This document shows positions 8,933-17,635 of a stretch of DNA of 64,000 nt, one piece after another. Under the pieces are notes generated by a model that saw nothing but the letters and a program-made list of their open reading frames with translations, had not been told where the DNA came from and searched no databases. Position 1 is the first letter of the stretch; every line of letters starts with the position of its first letter. The position numbers were made by a program, and so were the translations under genes. Source of the stretch: Aggregatibacter segnis (GTDB taxonomy: Bacteria > Pseudomonadota > Gammaproteobacteria > Enterobacterales > Pasteurellaceae); assembly GCF_003130075.1 (NCBI RefSeq), contig NZ_NRCW01000003.1, positions 124,001 through 188,000 on the forward strand. Direction: 5' to 3'.

Positions 8933-9493
8933 ATGAATTCAATTCAATTTTTGATTGCGACTGTGATCAGCGTTTATAGCTTTATTTTAATCTTACGTGT
9001 TTGGTTCCAGCTGGCGCGCGTGGATTTTTATAATCCTTTATCACAAGCTTTAGTGAAAGCGACACAACCTGTTGTCGCGCCACTCAGTCAGTTCGCGCCA
9101 ACAGTGAAAGGTGTGAATATTGCTGCATTATTGGCATGTTTGATTTTGGGATGGGTAAAATTTCCTTTATTAAACTTTTTTGGCACTATTGCAGGCGCTT
9201 CCTTATTTGAATATTCCGTGATTGGTGTATTAAGTGTGGTACACAGCATTGGTGAGGCTATTTTCTACGTGTTGTTAGTGGGGGCTATTTTAAGCTGGTT
9301 TAATCGGGCTGCAGGTCAAACACAATATTTGTTGTACCAATTAAATGAGCCTGTGCTTCGTCCCATCCGTAAAATTCTACCTAATACCGGTATGATTGAT
9401 TTTTCACCAATGGTGGTAGTTTTTATCTTGTATTTACTCAATCGTGTACTCTACGACATCTTCGGTGGTCTTTGGGCTGTCGCAGCGTTTTAA
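8933..9493 (+). CDS. yggT: YggT family integral membrane protein
   Basis: This 186-residue protein consists of two YggT repeats, each a pair of hydrophobic helices with a loop holding a conserved pattern (RVWFQLARVDFYNPLSQ in the first half, EPVLRPIRKILPNTGMIDFSP in the second). The family is widespread and often lies next to yggU or cell-division genes; roles in osmotic shock tolerance and division have been proposed, but the biochemical function is not established. Here it sits between corA and yggU. Confidence 0.9.
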   Translation: MNSIQFLIATVISVYSFILILRVWFQLARVDFYNPLSQALVKATQPVVAPLSQFAPTVKGVNIAALLACLILGWVKFPLLNFFGTIAGASLFEYSVIGVLSVVHSIGEAIFYVLLVGAILSWFNRAAGQTQYLLYQLNEPVLRPIRKILPNTGMIDFSPMVVVFILYLLNRVLYDIFGGLWAVAAF

Positions 9494-9519
9494 GCTAATG
9501 GCATTTTAGGAATCTCAGT

Positions 9520-9813
9520 ATGGCGGCAGTAGAACGAAGCGGCGATGATTTGCGCCTTAGAATCTTTTTACAACCCAAAGCCGCCAAAGATCAGATTGTC
9601 GGTTTGCATGATGATGAATTAAAAATCAGCATTACCGCACCTCCTGTAGATGGGCAAGCCAACGCCCATTTACTCAAATTCCTCAGTAAACTCTTTAAAG
9701 TGCCCAAAAGTAGCATTGTGTTGGAAAAAGGGGAGCTTAATCGACATAAACAGGTACTCATCCCTTGCCCTAAAACGATTCCGCCACAAATTGAAGCTTA
9801 TTTAACCGTGTAA
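9520..9813 (+). CDS. yggU: YggU family protein (DUF167)
   Basis: This is a 97-residue soluble protein of the small DUF167 family. The characteristic core [20 protein letters not shown] is at about residues 44-63, followed by [15 protein letters not shown]. The function is unknown; gene pairing with yggT (26 bases upstream) is conserved in gamma-proteobacteria. A single uptake signal overlaps the region just after the stop. Confidence 0.92.
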   Translation: MAAVERSGDDLRLRIFLQPKAAKDQIVGLHDDELKISITAPPVDGQANAHLLKFLSKLFKVPKSSIVLEKGELNRHKQVLIPCPKTIPPQIEAYLTV

Positions 9814-9930
9814 AAGTGCGGTCAAAATCCATATGTTTTTTACTGGACAAATATCAAAATAAGCGGAGAATGAGCAAGCAAATTGCAACTTATTCTTATT
9901 TCTCATTATGTTATTGTAAAGGAGACATTT

Positions 9931-10590
9931 ATGAGCATCACTAAACAACAAGTATTAGATGCCTTCCATTTTCGCTGCGCAACGCGTTATTACGATCCTG
10001 CTCGTAAAATCAGCAAAGAAGATTTTGACTATATTTTAGAACTTGGTCGCTTATCGCCGAGTTCTGTCGGTTCTGAACCGTGGCAATTTTTAGTCATTCA
10101 GAACCCTGAGTTACGCCAAGCGTTAAAACCGGTGAGCTGGGGGATGGCAACACAGTTAGATGATGCCAGTCATGTGGTCGTCATTTTGGCAAATAAAAAA
10201 GCTCGTTACGATTCGGACGATTTTCGTCAGAATTTGTTGCGCCGTGGCCTAAATGAAGAGCAACTACAACAAGCTGTCGCAAAATACGAAACATTCCAAA
10301 AAAATGACATAAAAGTGTTGGAAAACGACCGCACTTTATTCGATTGGGCGAGCAAACAAACCTATATCGCTTTGGCTAATATGATGACGGGGGCTGCTTT
10401 AATCGGTATCGACAGTTGCCCGATTGAAGGTTTCAATTATGCGGAAGTCAACCGCATTTTGGCGCAAACCGGTGCGTATGATGCGGAAAAATATGCGGTG
10501 TCTGTGGCAGTCACTTTCGGCTATCGTGCTAAAGACATTCGTCCAAAATCCCGCAAGCCACTCAATGAGATTGTTCATTGGATCGAATAA
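9931..10590 (+). CDS. NAD(P)H nitroreductase family flavoprotein (NfsB-like)
   Basis: This 219-residue enzyme is of the FMN-dependent nitroreductase/dihydropteridine reductase fold. FMN-contact segments are visible: RCATRYYDP near the N-terminus, the phosphate/isoalloxazine loop LSPSSVGSEPWQF (about 43-55), and GIDSCPIEGF (about 157-166). Physiological substrates of the family are usually quinones and other electrophiles. The start at 9931 follows AAAGGAG at good spacing; an upstream in-frame start would add 16 residues with no ribosome site. It probably has its own promoter in 9814-9930 and ends at a strong terminator. Confidence 0.9.
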   Translation: MSITKQQVLDAFHFRCATRYYDPARKISKEDFDYILELGRLSPSSVGSEPWQFLVIQNPELRQALKPVSWGMATQLDDASHVVVILANKKARYDSDDFRQNLLRRGLNEEQLQQAVAKYETFQKNDIKVLENDRTLFDWASKQTYIALANMMTGAALIGIDSCPIEGFNYAEVNRILAQTGAYDAEKYAVSVAVTFGYRAKDIRPKSRKPLNEIVHWIE

Positions 10591-10598
10591 TTTTTTCT

Positions 10599-10642
10599 TA
10601 AATCCGCTCTTTGCTTTCATGGCTTAAAAGAGCGGATTTTTT
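10599..10642 (+). terminator. Rho-independent terminator after the nitroreductase gene
   Basis: TAAATCCGCTCTT pairs with AAGAGCGGATTT, followed by a run of T. The stem contains AAGAGCGG, which resembles but is not the uptake signal. Confidence 0.85.
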
Positions 10643-10659
10643 ATGTTTTGGAGACTAAC

Positions 10660-12633
10660 ATGTCACGATATTTATTTACGAAAGGCAGACCTCGTTCGTT
10701 GCTCTTTCCGATTTTTTTCTTTTCTTTGATTAATCTCATCGTATTTACGCTGTCTCGCCTCGGCTTATCTTTATGGCAACAGGAAAGGGTCAGTGCAGTC
10801 AACGGTTGGGGCGAATTGTTCTTGCAAGGCCTACGCATGGATGTGGTGTCTTTGTGTTATTTATTCGGCGTGCCGGCGTTATTGACCGTGTTGCTATATC
10901 ATCAAAACGCGTTAGGGCGCATTTGGCAGCGTATTTTGCGTCTCTGGTTGACGGCCGGCAGTGTGTTTATCGTGTTTATGGAACTGGCCACACCGGCGTT
11001 TATTGAAACCTATGATTATCGTCCGAATCGTTTGTTCATCGAATATTTAATTTACCCGAAAGAAGTGTTCTCCATGTTGATGGAAGGGCATCTAAGTGCG
11101 GTCATTTTTAGCCTTGTTTTTACCCTTATTGCTGCAGTGGTGTATTGGAAACTGGCCGGTTGGGCGGTGCGCAATATCACGCCAATGCGTTGGACGTGGC
11201 GGCCTGTGGTCGCGTTGTTGGTGATTGCCTTGAGTTTTCTTGGTGCGCGTTCCAGTTTTCAACACCGCGGGATTAACCCGGCCATGGTGGCGTTTTCTTC
11301 TGATGCTATGGTGAATTCTTTGGTGCTGAACTCAGGCTATTCCGTGATTTATGCTGCACAACAATTTAAAGACGAAGGTACCTCTTCCGAAGCCTACGGC
11401 AAAATGGAGGTGGACGAAATGCTTTCCATTGTGAAAAACAGCGGAAGCCGTCCGGCAGAGGCTTATCTTTCCAAGGAAATTCCAACCTTGACTCATAACC
11501 AAGCCACTCACCAAGGCAAACCGAAAAATATCGTGATTGTATTGGAGGAAAGCCTCGGTGCGCAATTTATCGGTACGCTAGGCGGTTTGCCATTGTCGCC
11601 CGAATTTGACAAGTTGGCACAGCAAGGCTGGTTGTTTGATAATTTATATGCTACCGGTACCCGTTCCGTGCGTGGTATTGAAGCTGTTACCGCGGGTTTT
11701 ACCCCGACACCGGCACGTGCAGTTGTGAAATTGAATAACAGTCAAAATGGTTTCTTTACCTTGGCACAAATCTTAAGCCAACGGGGGTATGATACGTCCT
11801 TTATTTACGGCGGGGAAAAGCATTTTGATAACATGGCGGGCTTTTTCTACGGTAATGGTTTTAAACGTATTATCGACCAAATGGATTATCAAAACCCAAG
11901 CTTCACCGGGACTTGGGGGGTGAGCGATGAAGACTTGTTCACCAAAGCCAATGAGACCTTTACCCAATTACACAAAGAAGGCAAACCGTTCTTTAGCCTC
12001 GTGTTCAGTTCCAGCAACCACGATCCGTTTGAATTCCCGGATGGCAAAATCGATCTGTACGAACAACCGAAAGCCACGCGCAACAACGCGGCAAAATATG
12101 CGGATTATGCGATTGGGCATTTCTTCAAACTTGCGAAAGCCTCCAATTATTGGCAAGACACGATTTTCTTAGTGATTGCCGACCACGACTCTCGTGTGGC
12201 CGGTGCCAGCTTGATGCCGATTAAGCATTTCCACATTCCGGCATTGATTTTGGGCGAAGGCATCGCACCGCGTCGCGATAACCGTTTGGTCAGCCAATTC
12301 GATATGCCGACCACGTTACTTTCTCTGGCTGGCATTAGTGGCGATTACCCGATGATCGGTTATGACCTCACCAAACCGAACGATCCAAACCGCGCTATTA
12401 TGCAGTACGACCAAGTACAGGCTCTTATGCGCGGCAATGATGTGGTGATTCAATTCCCGAAAGTAGGTGCCAAAACTTATCGCTATGACAAAGTTAGCGA
12501 AACCTTAACGGAAGCGGAAGTGCCGCAAAGCATGGTCAAAGAAGCCTTGGCGCACGCGCTGTTGGGCAGCTATTTGTATAAGCACCGCTTATACACAACG
12601 CCGGAAATTAAACAGGCGGAAAGCAAGCGCTGA
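10660..12633 (+). CDS. LTA synthase family phosphoglycerol transferase-like membrane enzyme
   Basis: This 657-residue protein has five N-terminal membrane helices (to about residue 200) and a periplasmic sulfatase-fold domain. Catalytic-site features of LtaS/OpgB-like enzymes are visible: a metal-ligand glutamate in VLEESLG (about 294-300), a candidate threonine nucleophile in TGTRSVRG (332-339), SSNHDPFEFP, and the metal-binding DHDSR (508-512). Such enzymes move phosphoglycerol or phosphoethanolamine from a phospholipid to a surface glycan or lipid. Gram-negative members are poorly characterised and the acceptor here is unknown. ATG at 10660 is preceded by TTGGAG; an upstream TTG is less likely. 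Confidence 0.85.
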   Translation: MSRYLFTKGRPRSLLFPIFFFSLINLIVFTLSRLGLSLWQQERVSAVNGWGELFLQGLRMDVVSLCYLFGVPALLTVLLYHQNALGRIWQRILRLWLTAGSVFIVFMELATPAFIETYDYRPNRLFIEYLIYPKEVFSMLMEGHLSAVIFSLVFTLIAAVVYWKLAGWAVRNITPMRWTWRPVVALLVIALSFLGARSSFQHRGINPAMVAFSSDAMVNSLVLNSGYSVIYAAQQFKDEGTSSEAYGKMEVDEMLSIVKNSGSRPAEAYLSKEIPTLTHNQATHQGKPKNIVIVLEESLGAQFIGTLGGLPLSPEFDKLAQQGWLFDNLYATGTRSVRGIEAVTAGFTPTPARAVVKLNNSQNGFFTLAQILSQRGYDTSFIYGGEKHFDNMAGFFYGNGFKRIIDQMDYQNPSFTGTWGVSDEDLFTKANETFTQLHKEGKPFFSLVFSSSNHDPFEFPDGKIDLYEQPKATRNNAAKYADYAIGHFFKLAKASNYWQDTIFLVIADHDSRVAGASLMPIKHFHIPALILGEGIAPRRDNRLVSQFDMPTTLLSLAGISGDYPMIGYDLTKPNDPNRAIMQYDQVQALMRGNDVVIQFPKVGAKTYRYDKVSETLTEAEVPQSMVKEALAHALLGSYLYKHRLYTTPEIKQAESKR

Positions 12634-12643
12634 TTTTAAGAGG

Positions 12644-12690
12644 AAAAGTGCGGTGGAAATTCACGATGGATTTTGACCGCACTTTTTTGT
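12644..12690 (+). terminator. Terminator of the LTA-synthase-like gene (uptake-signal dyad)
   Basis: AAAAGTGCGGT (12644-12654) pairs with ACCGCACTTTT (12677-12687) and continues into a T run. The loop is longer than usual (22 bases). Confidence 0.75.
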
Positions 12691-12747
12691 TTTCTGTCAT
12701 CGCAGCTCACCTCCTCTTCCCATCACCTCTTTTTTCATAAAAATTTT

Positions 12748-12777
12748 TGTAAGAAATTGTCGACGAATTCCGTCTAA
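12748..12777 (+). promoter_or_regulatory. Candidate ECF sigma promoter upstream of the Met-rich protein gene
   Basis: TGTAAGA (12748-12754), a 16-base spacer and CGTCTAA (12771-12777) have the form of an ECF-type promoter: GTAA-like -35, CGTC-like -10, fixed 16-base spacing. It lies 87 bases before the Met-rich gene, which is followed by an ECF sigma gene. That this sigma factor uses it is an inference. Confidence 0.45.
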
Positions 12778-12864
12778 TCGGCATGTAGGAAAGCGTTAGT
12801 TTTCTTACAGTTTTTCTTAATCAAAAAATTCAACATATCTCAATAGGATTAAAAGGAGTTTCTT

Positions 12865-13155
12865 ATGAAAAAAATGACATCATTCGTAACATTAGCCGGT
12901 GTGCTTGGCATGGCAATGGCTTTTCAAGTTTCTGCTGAAATGAAAAGCATGCAACCAATGGAACAGCAAATGGAACATAAAATGGAAAGCATGGAAGATG
13001 CCAAGCCGATGATGGATAATAAAATGGATAAGATGAAAGAGGGAAAATCGATGAAACACGATATGAAGAAAAAGATGAAAGAAGGTAAAAAGATGATGGA
13101 AAATAACATGGAACAGGGTATGAAAGAAGCTGAAGCAATGAAGCCAAAAATGTAA
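12865..13155 (+). CDS. Small methionine- and lysine-rich periplasmic protein (MrpX-like candidate)
   Basis: This 96-residue protein has a clean Sec signal peptide (about 1-24, cut after QVSA). The 72-residue mature part has 19 methionines, many lysines and glutamates, no cysteine and two histidines; it is predicted to be a soluble, helical or disordered chain of Met-x2-5-Met spacing. AAAGGAG precedes the start. It lies directly upstream of an ECF sigma/anti-sigma pair. Met-rich periplasmic proteins with this kind of neighbour (MrpX of Azospira, next to SigF/NrsF) act as scavengers of hypochlorite, recycled by methionine sulfoxide reductase. Metal binding through Met clusters is an alternative. 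The role here is inferred from composition and context only. Confidence 0.75.
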   Translation: MKKMTSFVTLAGVLGMAMAFQVSAEMKSMQPMEQQMEHKMESMEDAKPMMDNKMDKMKEGKSMKHDMKKKMKEGKKMMENNMEQGMKEAEAMKPKM

Positions 13156-13167
13156 CTTTTAAATGAT

Positions 13168-13195
13168 AAGGCTTGTGATAAACAAGCCTTTTTTA
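13168..13195 (+). terminator. Terminator after the Met-rich gene
   Basis: AAGGCTTGT (13168-13176) pairs with ACAAGCCTT (13182-13190), followed by TTTT. It lies 12 bases after the stop and would separate or attenuate transcription into the sigma gene. Confidence 0.8.
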
Positions 13196-13266
13196 CAAAG
13201 CATATCATTCATATCTATGAATTCTGCGGTATGGCTTTCTTTGTGAAAGAGGTAGGATTATGATGA

Positions 13267-13902
13267 ATGCCTGCAAATACAGATAAAACGGATTTTCTTA
13301 TGTCTTCAACGATGCCGTTGGCTTTTCAATTGATTTCATCTCAGCAAATACAAGAGATTCGGGAGCAAATGTTAAAATTTGCACTGCTGCAGTTGCGTGA
13401 CAAGGATTTAGCGGAGGATGTGGTACAAGAAGCCCTGACAAAGGCGTATCAGCATGCCGCGTCATTTAAAGGTGTGGCAGCATTAAAAACGTGGTTTTTT
13501 GCCATTTTGAAAAATCAGATTATTGATTTGTTGAAGTATCGGCAGCGTGTGGTGACGGTTTCAGAGGTGAGCGATGACGATGACCCGAATGCGTTTTTTG
13601 ATCAAGAAGGGCACTGGGATCGTAGTCGATTTTTACCCTCAACTTGGGAAGAACCTCAAGAACAGGCATATAAAAAAGAGTTTTGGATTATTTTTGAAGC
13701 ATGCCTGGATCATCTGCCGGCACAGCAAGCGCGTGTTTTTATGATGCGAGAATATTTTGATATGCAAAGTGAACAAATTTGCCAAGAATGTGATTTATCC
13801 ATCTCTAATTTGCACGTGTTGCTATACCGCGCCCGCTTACAATTACAAGCATGCTTGTCCCGCCATTGGTTTGATCATACGGATAACGCCGGAGAGAAAT
13901 GA
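13267..13902 (+). CDS. ECF-type RNA polymerase sigma factor
   Basis: This 211-residue group IV sigma factor has region 2 at about residues 35-105 (RDKDLAEDVVQEALTKAY, then LKTWFFAILKNQIIDLLKY) and region 4 at about 140-200 (LPAQQARVFMMREYFDMQSE, then a helix-turn-helix ending in LLYRARLQLQ). The spacing, with an acidic linker, resembles the H. influenzae HI1459/Neisseria sigma-E type that responds to oxidants. Its stop overlaps the start of the anti-sigma gene, so the two are translationally coupled. The start used follows AGAGGTAGGA; an in-frame ATG at 13300 would give 200 residues. Confidence 0.9.
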   Translation: MPANTDKTDFLMSSTMPLAFQLISSQQIQEIREQMLKFALLQLRDKDLAEDVVQEALTKAYQHAASFKGVAALKTWFFAILKNQIIDLLKYRQRVVTVSEVSDDDDPNAFFDQEGHWDRSRFLPSTWEEPQEQAYKKEFWIIFEACLDHLPAQQARVFMMREYFDMQSEQICQECDLSISNLHVLLYRARLQLQACLSRHWFDHTDNAGEK

Positions 13903-14072
13903 TGAAATGTAATCAAGTCACCAAATTTATCTCAATGCATCAAGAAAAACCCCTGTCCTTATTAACACAAGGTCGGGTGTATCTGCATTTGGCTATTTGT
14001 CCGTACTGTCGCGCATTTGCTAAAAATTGTAAAAAAATGCATAAGTTAATGCGTGATTTCTCTGAACAATAA
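13899..14072 (+). CDS. Short zinc-finger (zf-HC2-like) anti-sigma factor
   Basis: This is a 57-residue protein with no membrane segment. It contains the zinc-anchoring anti-sigma pattern H-x3-C-x2-C (H30, C34, C37), plus cysteines at 4 and 44. It begins ATGATG overlapping the sigma stop (4 bases), with GGAGAG just upstream. Small soluble zinc-binding anti-sigma factors of this kind hold an ECF sigma inactive until the cysteines are oxidised or zinc is lost. The pairing with the sigma gene is seen; redox sensing is inferred from the family. It is among the shortest of its kind. Confidence 0.8.
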   Translation: MMKCNQVTKFISMHQEKPLSLLTQGRVYLHLAICPYCRAFAKNCKKMHKLMRDFSEQ

Positions 14073-14122
14073 GCATCGATTGTTTCTTATTCTGAGGATT
14101 TTGATGTCTTTTGAGGGATAAA

Positions 14123-15238
14123 TTAAGTGCGGCGGTATAACCCGTTTTCACTGTAAATCAGTTCTTGAAGTTCTAATTCTAAAAGCTGAATAAGAAGTTG
14201 CTCCACCGACAAATTGAGTGTGCTAGAGAGGGAATCAATGCTGATTGGCGTATACCCAATCGCTTGATAAAGTTCAGGATAAGTAGGCGATACCTTTTCC
14301 TCTTGTTGCGGAGAAACGGCCGTTGGGGAAGAAAAGTGCGGTCTATTTTTCAGGTGTTCTTTCCATGCCATTTGTGGTGCAAGGTTTTCTAAAATATCTT
14401 CTACATTTTCTACTAGCATCGCACCTTGTTTAATAAGTTTATGGCAGCCTTGGCTAAATTGACTTTGGATATTGCCGGGTAGAGCAAAAATTTCTCGGTT
14501 TTGTTCCAGTGCATAACGAGCGGTGATTAAAGATCCGCTGCGTTCAGTGGCTTCGATAATTAATGTCGCGAGAGATAATCCGCTAATAATGCGATTACGG
14601 CGAGGAAAGTTTTCTGCGATAGGCGGTTGCAACGGAAAAAACTCGGAAACTAACGCACCACCTTGCTCAATGATGTGTTGTGCTAATTTACGGTGTTTCG
14701 CCGGATAAACCTCTTCCAAACCACTCCCTAATACCGCGATAGTCGGCTGTCTCAAATCTACAGCGGCTTGATGGCAAAATCCGTCAATGCCTAACGCAAG
14801 TCCGCTGGTTATGATGAAGCCGTTGGTGGTTAGTTCTGAGGCAAAATACTTTGCCCAGTATTCCCCATAACTAGAACATTGGCGACTGCCAACGATAGCA
14901 ATCTGTGGGTGAGATAAGGTGGATGTTTCACCTTTGACGAATAACACCGGTGGCGCGCTGTCAATTTGTTTTAATTGCTCAGGATAGTCCGGATGATAAT
15001 AATCAAGAATATGATTTCCTTCTTTTTCTCCCCATAAAAGTGCCGGTTCAATATAGCGTTTTTCAGGATTGAACCAGGCTTGGATTTGTTGGGCATTCCA
15101 ACCTATATGTTTGAATGCGGTAACATCGTAATCTTGTAAATCAGATAAATTTACTTGATCAAGTATTTTTTGAATTGAGGTTGGGCCTAGTTTCGGAATT
15201 TGTAATAGGCGAAGTAAAAGAGGTAAATGGTTATTCAT
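14123..15238 (-). CDS. dprA: DNA processing protein DprA (competence)
   Basis: This 371-residue protein (also called Smf) protects incoming single-stranded DNA and loads RecA during natural transformation. The Rossmann-like core shows [33 protein letters not shown], and the ligand loop [22 protein letters not shown]-terminal winged-helix-like domain follows (about 310-371). Its presence, with the dense uptake signals, indicates a naturally competent organism. No competence-specific operator (CRP-S) is called with confidence upstream. The gene is intact and of usual length for Pasteurellaceae. Confidence 0.96.
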   Translation of the reverse strand: MNNHLPLLLRLLQIPKLGPTSIQKILDQVNLSDLQDYDVTAFKHIGWNAQQIQAWFNPEKRYIEPALLWGEKEGNHILDYYHPDYPEQLKQIDSAPPVLFVKGETSTLSHPQIAIVGSRQCSSYGEYWAKYFASELTTNGFIITSGLALGIDGFCHQAAVDLRQPTIAVLGSGLEEVYPAKHRKLAQHIIEQGGALVSEFFPLQPPIAENFPRRNRIISGLSLATLIIEATERSGSLITARYALEQNREIFALPGNIQSQFSQGCHKLIKQGAMLVENVEDILENLAPQMAWKEHLKNRPHFSSPTAVSPQQEEKVSPTYPELYQAIGYTPISIDSLSSTLNLSVEQLLIQLLELELQELIYSENGLYRRT

Positions 15239-15408
15239 GTTCTTCTGTGATTCTTTTTAAAGCAAAATTATACGAAGAACAGAAATAAGGAAGATAAAAA
15301 GGGAATAAGTTTTGCGATCAGGATCGTAATTTAAAAAGAAAGAGGATAAAAATTAGGAGAGGTGGGGGAGAAATATTATTTTTTATTACCGCACTTTTTA
15401 GTGTCAAA

Positions 15409-15440
15409 TAAAAAACCCGGCAGGATAGCCGGGTTTTTCT
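15409..15440 (-). terminator. Terminator of the rpsF-priB-rpsR-rplI operon
   Basis: Read on the minus strand, AAAAACCCGGC / GCCGGGTTTTT forms a strong GC stem (15411-15421 with 15428-15438) followed by T residues, 12 bases after the rplI stop. Confidence 0.88.
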
Positions 15441-15452
15441 TTTCGCACTGAA

Positions 15453-15902
15453 TTATTCAGCAACGATAATCACGTTCAAGTGAGAGAAAACTTCGCCATG
15501 GAATTGGAAAGTTACTTCATGTTCACCAAGAGTACGGATTAAACCGTTTGGTAAACGAACTTCACTTTTCGCCACTGCAACGCCTTTTGCAGTGATTGCA
15601 TCAGCGATGTCACGGGTACCGATAGAACCGAATAAACGACCTTCGTCACCTGCTTTAGACGCGATGGTTACAGAACCTAATGCTTCTAAGCGTGCTGCGC
15701 GGTCAACAGCAGCGGCTAATGCTTGTGCTGCTTTTTCTTCTAATTCTGCACGACGTGCTTCAAAGTGTTCAATGTTAGCCGCGGTTGCCATCACTGCTTT
15801 ACCTTGTGGGATTAAGAAGTTACGTGCATAGCCGGATTTAACATTTACTTGATCGCCCACTTTACCTAAGTGTGCAATTTTATCTAAAAGAATTACTTGC
15901 AT
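15453..15902 (-). CDS. rplI: 50S ribosomal protein L9
   Basis: This 149-residue ribosomal protein has the L9 N-terminal domain ([21 protein letters not shown]), the long connecting helix (about 40-75) and the C-terminal rRNA-binding domain. It is the last gene of the rpsF-priB-rpsR-rplI operon, 15 bases after rpsR, and is followed by the terminator at 15409-15440. The length is normal (E. coli also 149). Confidence 0.98.
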   Translation of the reverse strand: MQVILLDKIAHLGKVGDQVNVKSGYARNFLIPQGKAVMATAANIEHFEARRAELEEKAAQALAAAVDRAARLEALGSVTIASKAGDEGRLFGSIGTRDIADAITAKGVAVAKSEVRLPNGLIRTLGEHEVTFQFHGEVFSHLNVIIVAE

Positions 15903-15917
15903 TTGACCTTCCCCTTC

Positions 15918-16160
<243 letters not shown>

Positions 16161-16487
16161 CTAATCTATAAATTCGATTTGCTCGGCATGTAAGACTAAT
16201 TGTGTTGACCCATTATTTAACTGATGGGTGGTTAAAAAACCTTGAATTAAGACTTTGTTGCCGACCGTAATGCCTTGAGTTTTTTCTACTAATTGATTGC
16301 CGCTTACCTGAACCGGAATTTTGCACCAAGCTTGTCTGCTTAAATTAGCTTCCACTTGGTTTGAACGATGTTCCAATAAAAATTGGCAATGTTCGATTCC
16401 GTTTGGGCTTTTGCGCCGTCTAAGATTACCGGTAACGATACCAATAATGGATAAACGGTTTTCAATGTTCAAATTACTCTTCAGCAT
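16161..16487 (-). CDS. priB: Primosomal replication protein N (PriB)
   Basis: This 108-residue single-strand-binding OB-fold protein stabilises PriA at forks and recruits DnaT. It starts [16 protein letters not shown] and ends in [12 protein letters not shown], as in other Pasteurellaceae. The start chosen (ATG at 16487) overlaps the end of rpsF by 14 bases; a longer in-frame start would overlap by 35. Coupling to the ribosomal protein genes is the conserved gamma-proteobacterial arrangement. Confidence 0.94.
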   Translation of the reverse strand: MLKSNLNIENRLSIIGIVTGNLRRRKSPNGIEHCQFLLEHRSNQVEANLSRQAWCKIPVQVSGNQLVEKTQGITVGNKVLIQGFLTTHQLNNGSTQLVLHAEQIEFID

Positions 16488-16851
16488 CCTCAAAATCGTT
16501 GGATTCAACTTCAGTTAAAGCTTTACGATCATCTTTTGCTTTAACCATTGGGGACGCTTCGGTTACGGCGTGCTTAGTGTGAATAACAAGGCTGCGCAAT
16601 ACAGCATCGTTATAACGGAAAGTCGTTTCTAGCTCGTCGATTACTTGTTGAGGCGCTTCTACATTCATAAGCACATAGTGTGCTTTATGTAATTTGTTAA
16701 TTGGGTATGCTAATTGACGGCGACCCCAATCTTCTAGGCGATGAATTTGACCGCCGGCTTCTTTTACAGAACCGGTGTAACGTTCAATCATGCCCGGTAC
16801 TTGCTCGCTTTGGTCCGGATGAACCATAAACACGATTTCGTAGTGACGCAT
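16474..16851 (-). CDS. rpsF: 30S ribosomal protein S6
   Basis: This 125-residue protein starts [20 protein letters not shown] and has the S6 ferredoxin-like fold (core to about residue 100), followed by an acidic C-terminal tail ending FEDAEE. The tail resembles that extended by RimK in E. coli. It is the first gene of the operon, with GGAG at good spacing (TAAGGAGCAGTA). Confidence 0.98.
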   Translation of the reverse strand: MRHYEIVFMVHPDQSEQVPGMIERYTGSVKEAGGQIHRLEDWGRRQLAYPINKLHKAHYVLMNVEAPQQVIDELETTFRYNDAVLRSLVIHTKHAVTEASPMVKAKDDRKALTEVESNDFEDAEE

Positions 16852-16922
16852 TACTGCTCCTTACGGGTTAATCAGCCTCCAACGTAAGACCAGTCACCAA
16901 TCTTGTGGAAGCAAGGAACTAA
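16852..16922 (-). promoter_or_regulatory. rpsF leader, candidate S6:S18 binding element
   Basis: On the minus strand, CTTACG (16883-16888) and CGTAAG (16860-16865) form a stem enclosing a loop with GGAGGCTGATTAACC, directly before the Shine-Dalgarno. This resembles the known S6:S18 autoregulatory leader of rpsF operons. I have not compared it with the Rfam model. Confidence 0.45.
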
Positions 16923-17002
16923 TTCGGATGTGACTGAGGGCGCAAATTATACACGGAAAGCCAGTTTTTGCAAGAAAAGTGCGGTCGATTTTTCCGGTGT
17001 TT

Positions 17003-17626
17003 TTACATCCAAGCATTATTACGAATAATGCCAACAGCGATGCCCTCAATTTCGAATTGCGTCGGTTGAGTCAAATCCACGACAATCGGGGCAAATTCCT
17101 CGTTCTCGGCATGTAAAAAAACCGTCGAACCTTTACGCTCCAAACGTTTTACCGTGACTTCGTCTTCAATGCGGGCAACGACAACTTGTCCGTTGCGTAC
17201 GTCCTTGGTGCTGTGGACGGCTAATAAGTCACCGTCCAAAATGCCGATGTCTTTCATGGATTGACCATAAACTTTGAGTAGAAAATCCGCTTGTGGTTTA
17301 AACATAGTCGGATCAACATGATATGTGCCTTCAATATGCTGTTCCGCTAAAATCGGTTCACCCGCGGCTACGCGCCCGATTAACGGTAATCCCGGTTCTT
17401 CTTGCCCATTATCTTCAAGCAATAAGCGAATACCACGGGATGTGCCGGAGACAATTTCAATCACGCCTTTCTTTGCCAATGCTTTTAAATGTTCTTCAGC
17501 CGCATTTGGAGAGCGAAATCCCAATTCTTTAGAGATCTCCGCCCGAGTTGGTGGCATGCCGGTTGTTTCAAGATGGTGTTTCAGAAAATCATAAACTTCC
17601 TGTTGCCGAGCTGTAAGTGGTTTCAT
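17003..17626 (-). CDS. lexA: SOS repressor LexA
   Basis: This 207-residue protein represses DNA-damage genes and self-cleaves with RecA filaments. It has the N-terminal winged helix (about 1-70; [20 protein letters not shown] is the recognition region), the cleavage site A88-G89 in RVAAGEP, and the catalytic dyad S123 (GQSMKD) and K160 (VTVKRL). All of these are shifted by four from E. coli numbering. It is divergent from plsB, as in E. coli. Two LexA boxes precede it, so it is autoregulated. Confidence 0.98.
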   Translation of the reverse strand: MKPLTARQQEVYDFLKHHLETTGMPPTRAEISKELGFRSPNAAEEHLKALAKKGVIEIVSGTSRGIRLLLEDNGQEEPGLPLIGRVAAGEPILAEQHIEGTYHVDPTMFKPQADFLLKVYGQSMKDIGILDGDLLAVHSTKDVRNGQVVVARIEDEVTVKRLERKGSTVFLHAENEEFAPIVVDLTQPTQFEIEGIAVGIIRNNAWM

Positions 17627-17635
17627 AAAATCACC

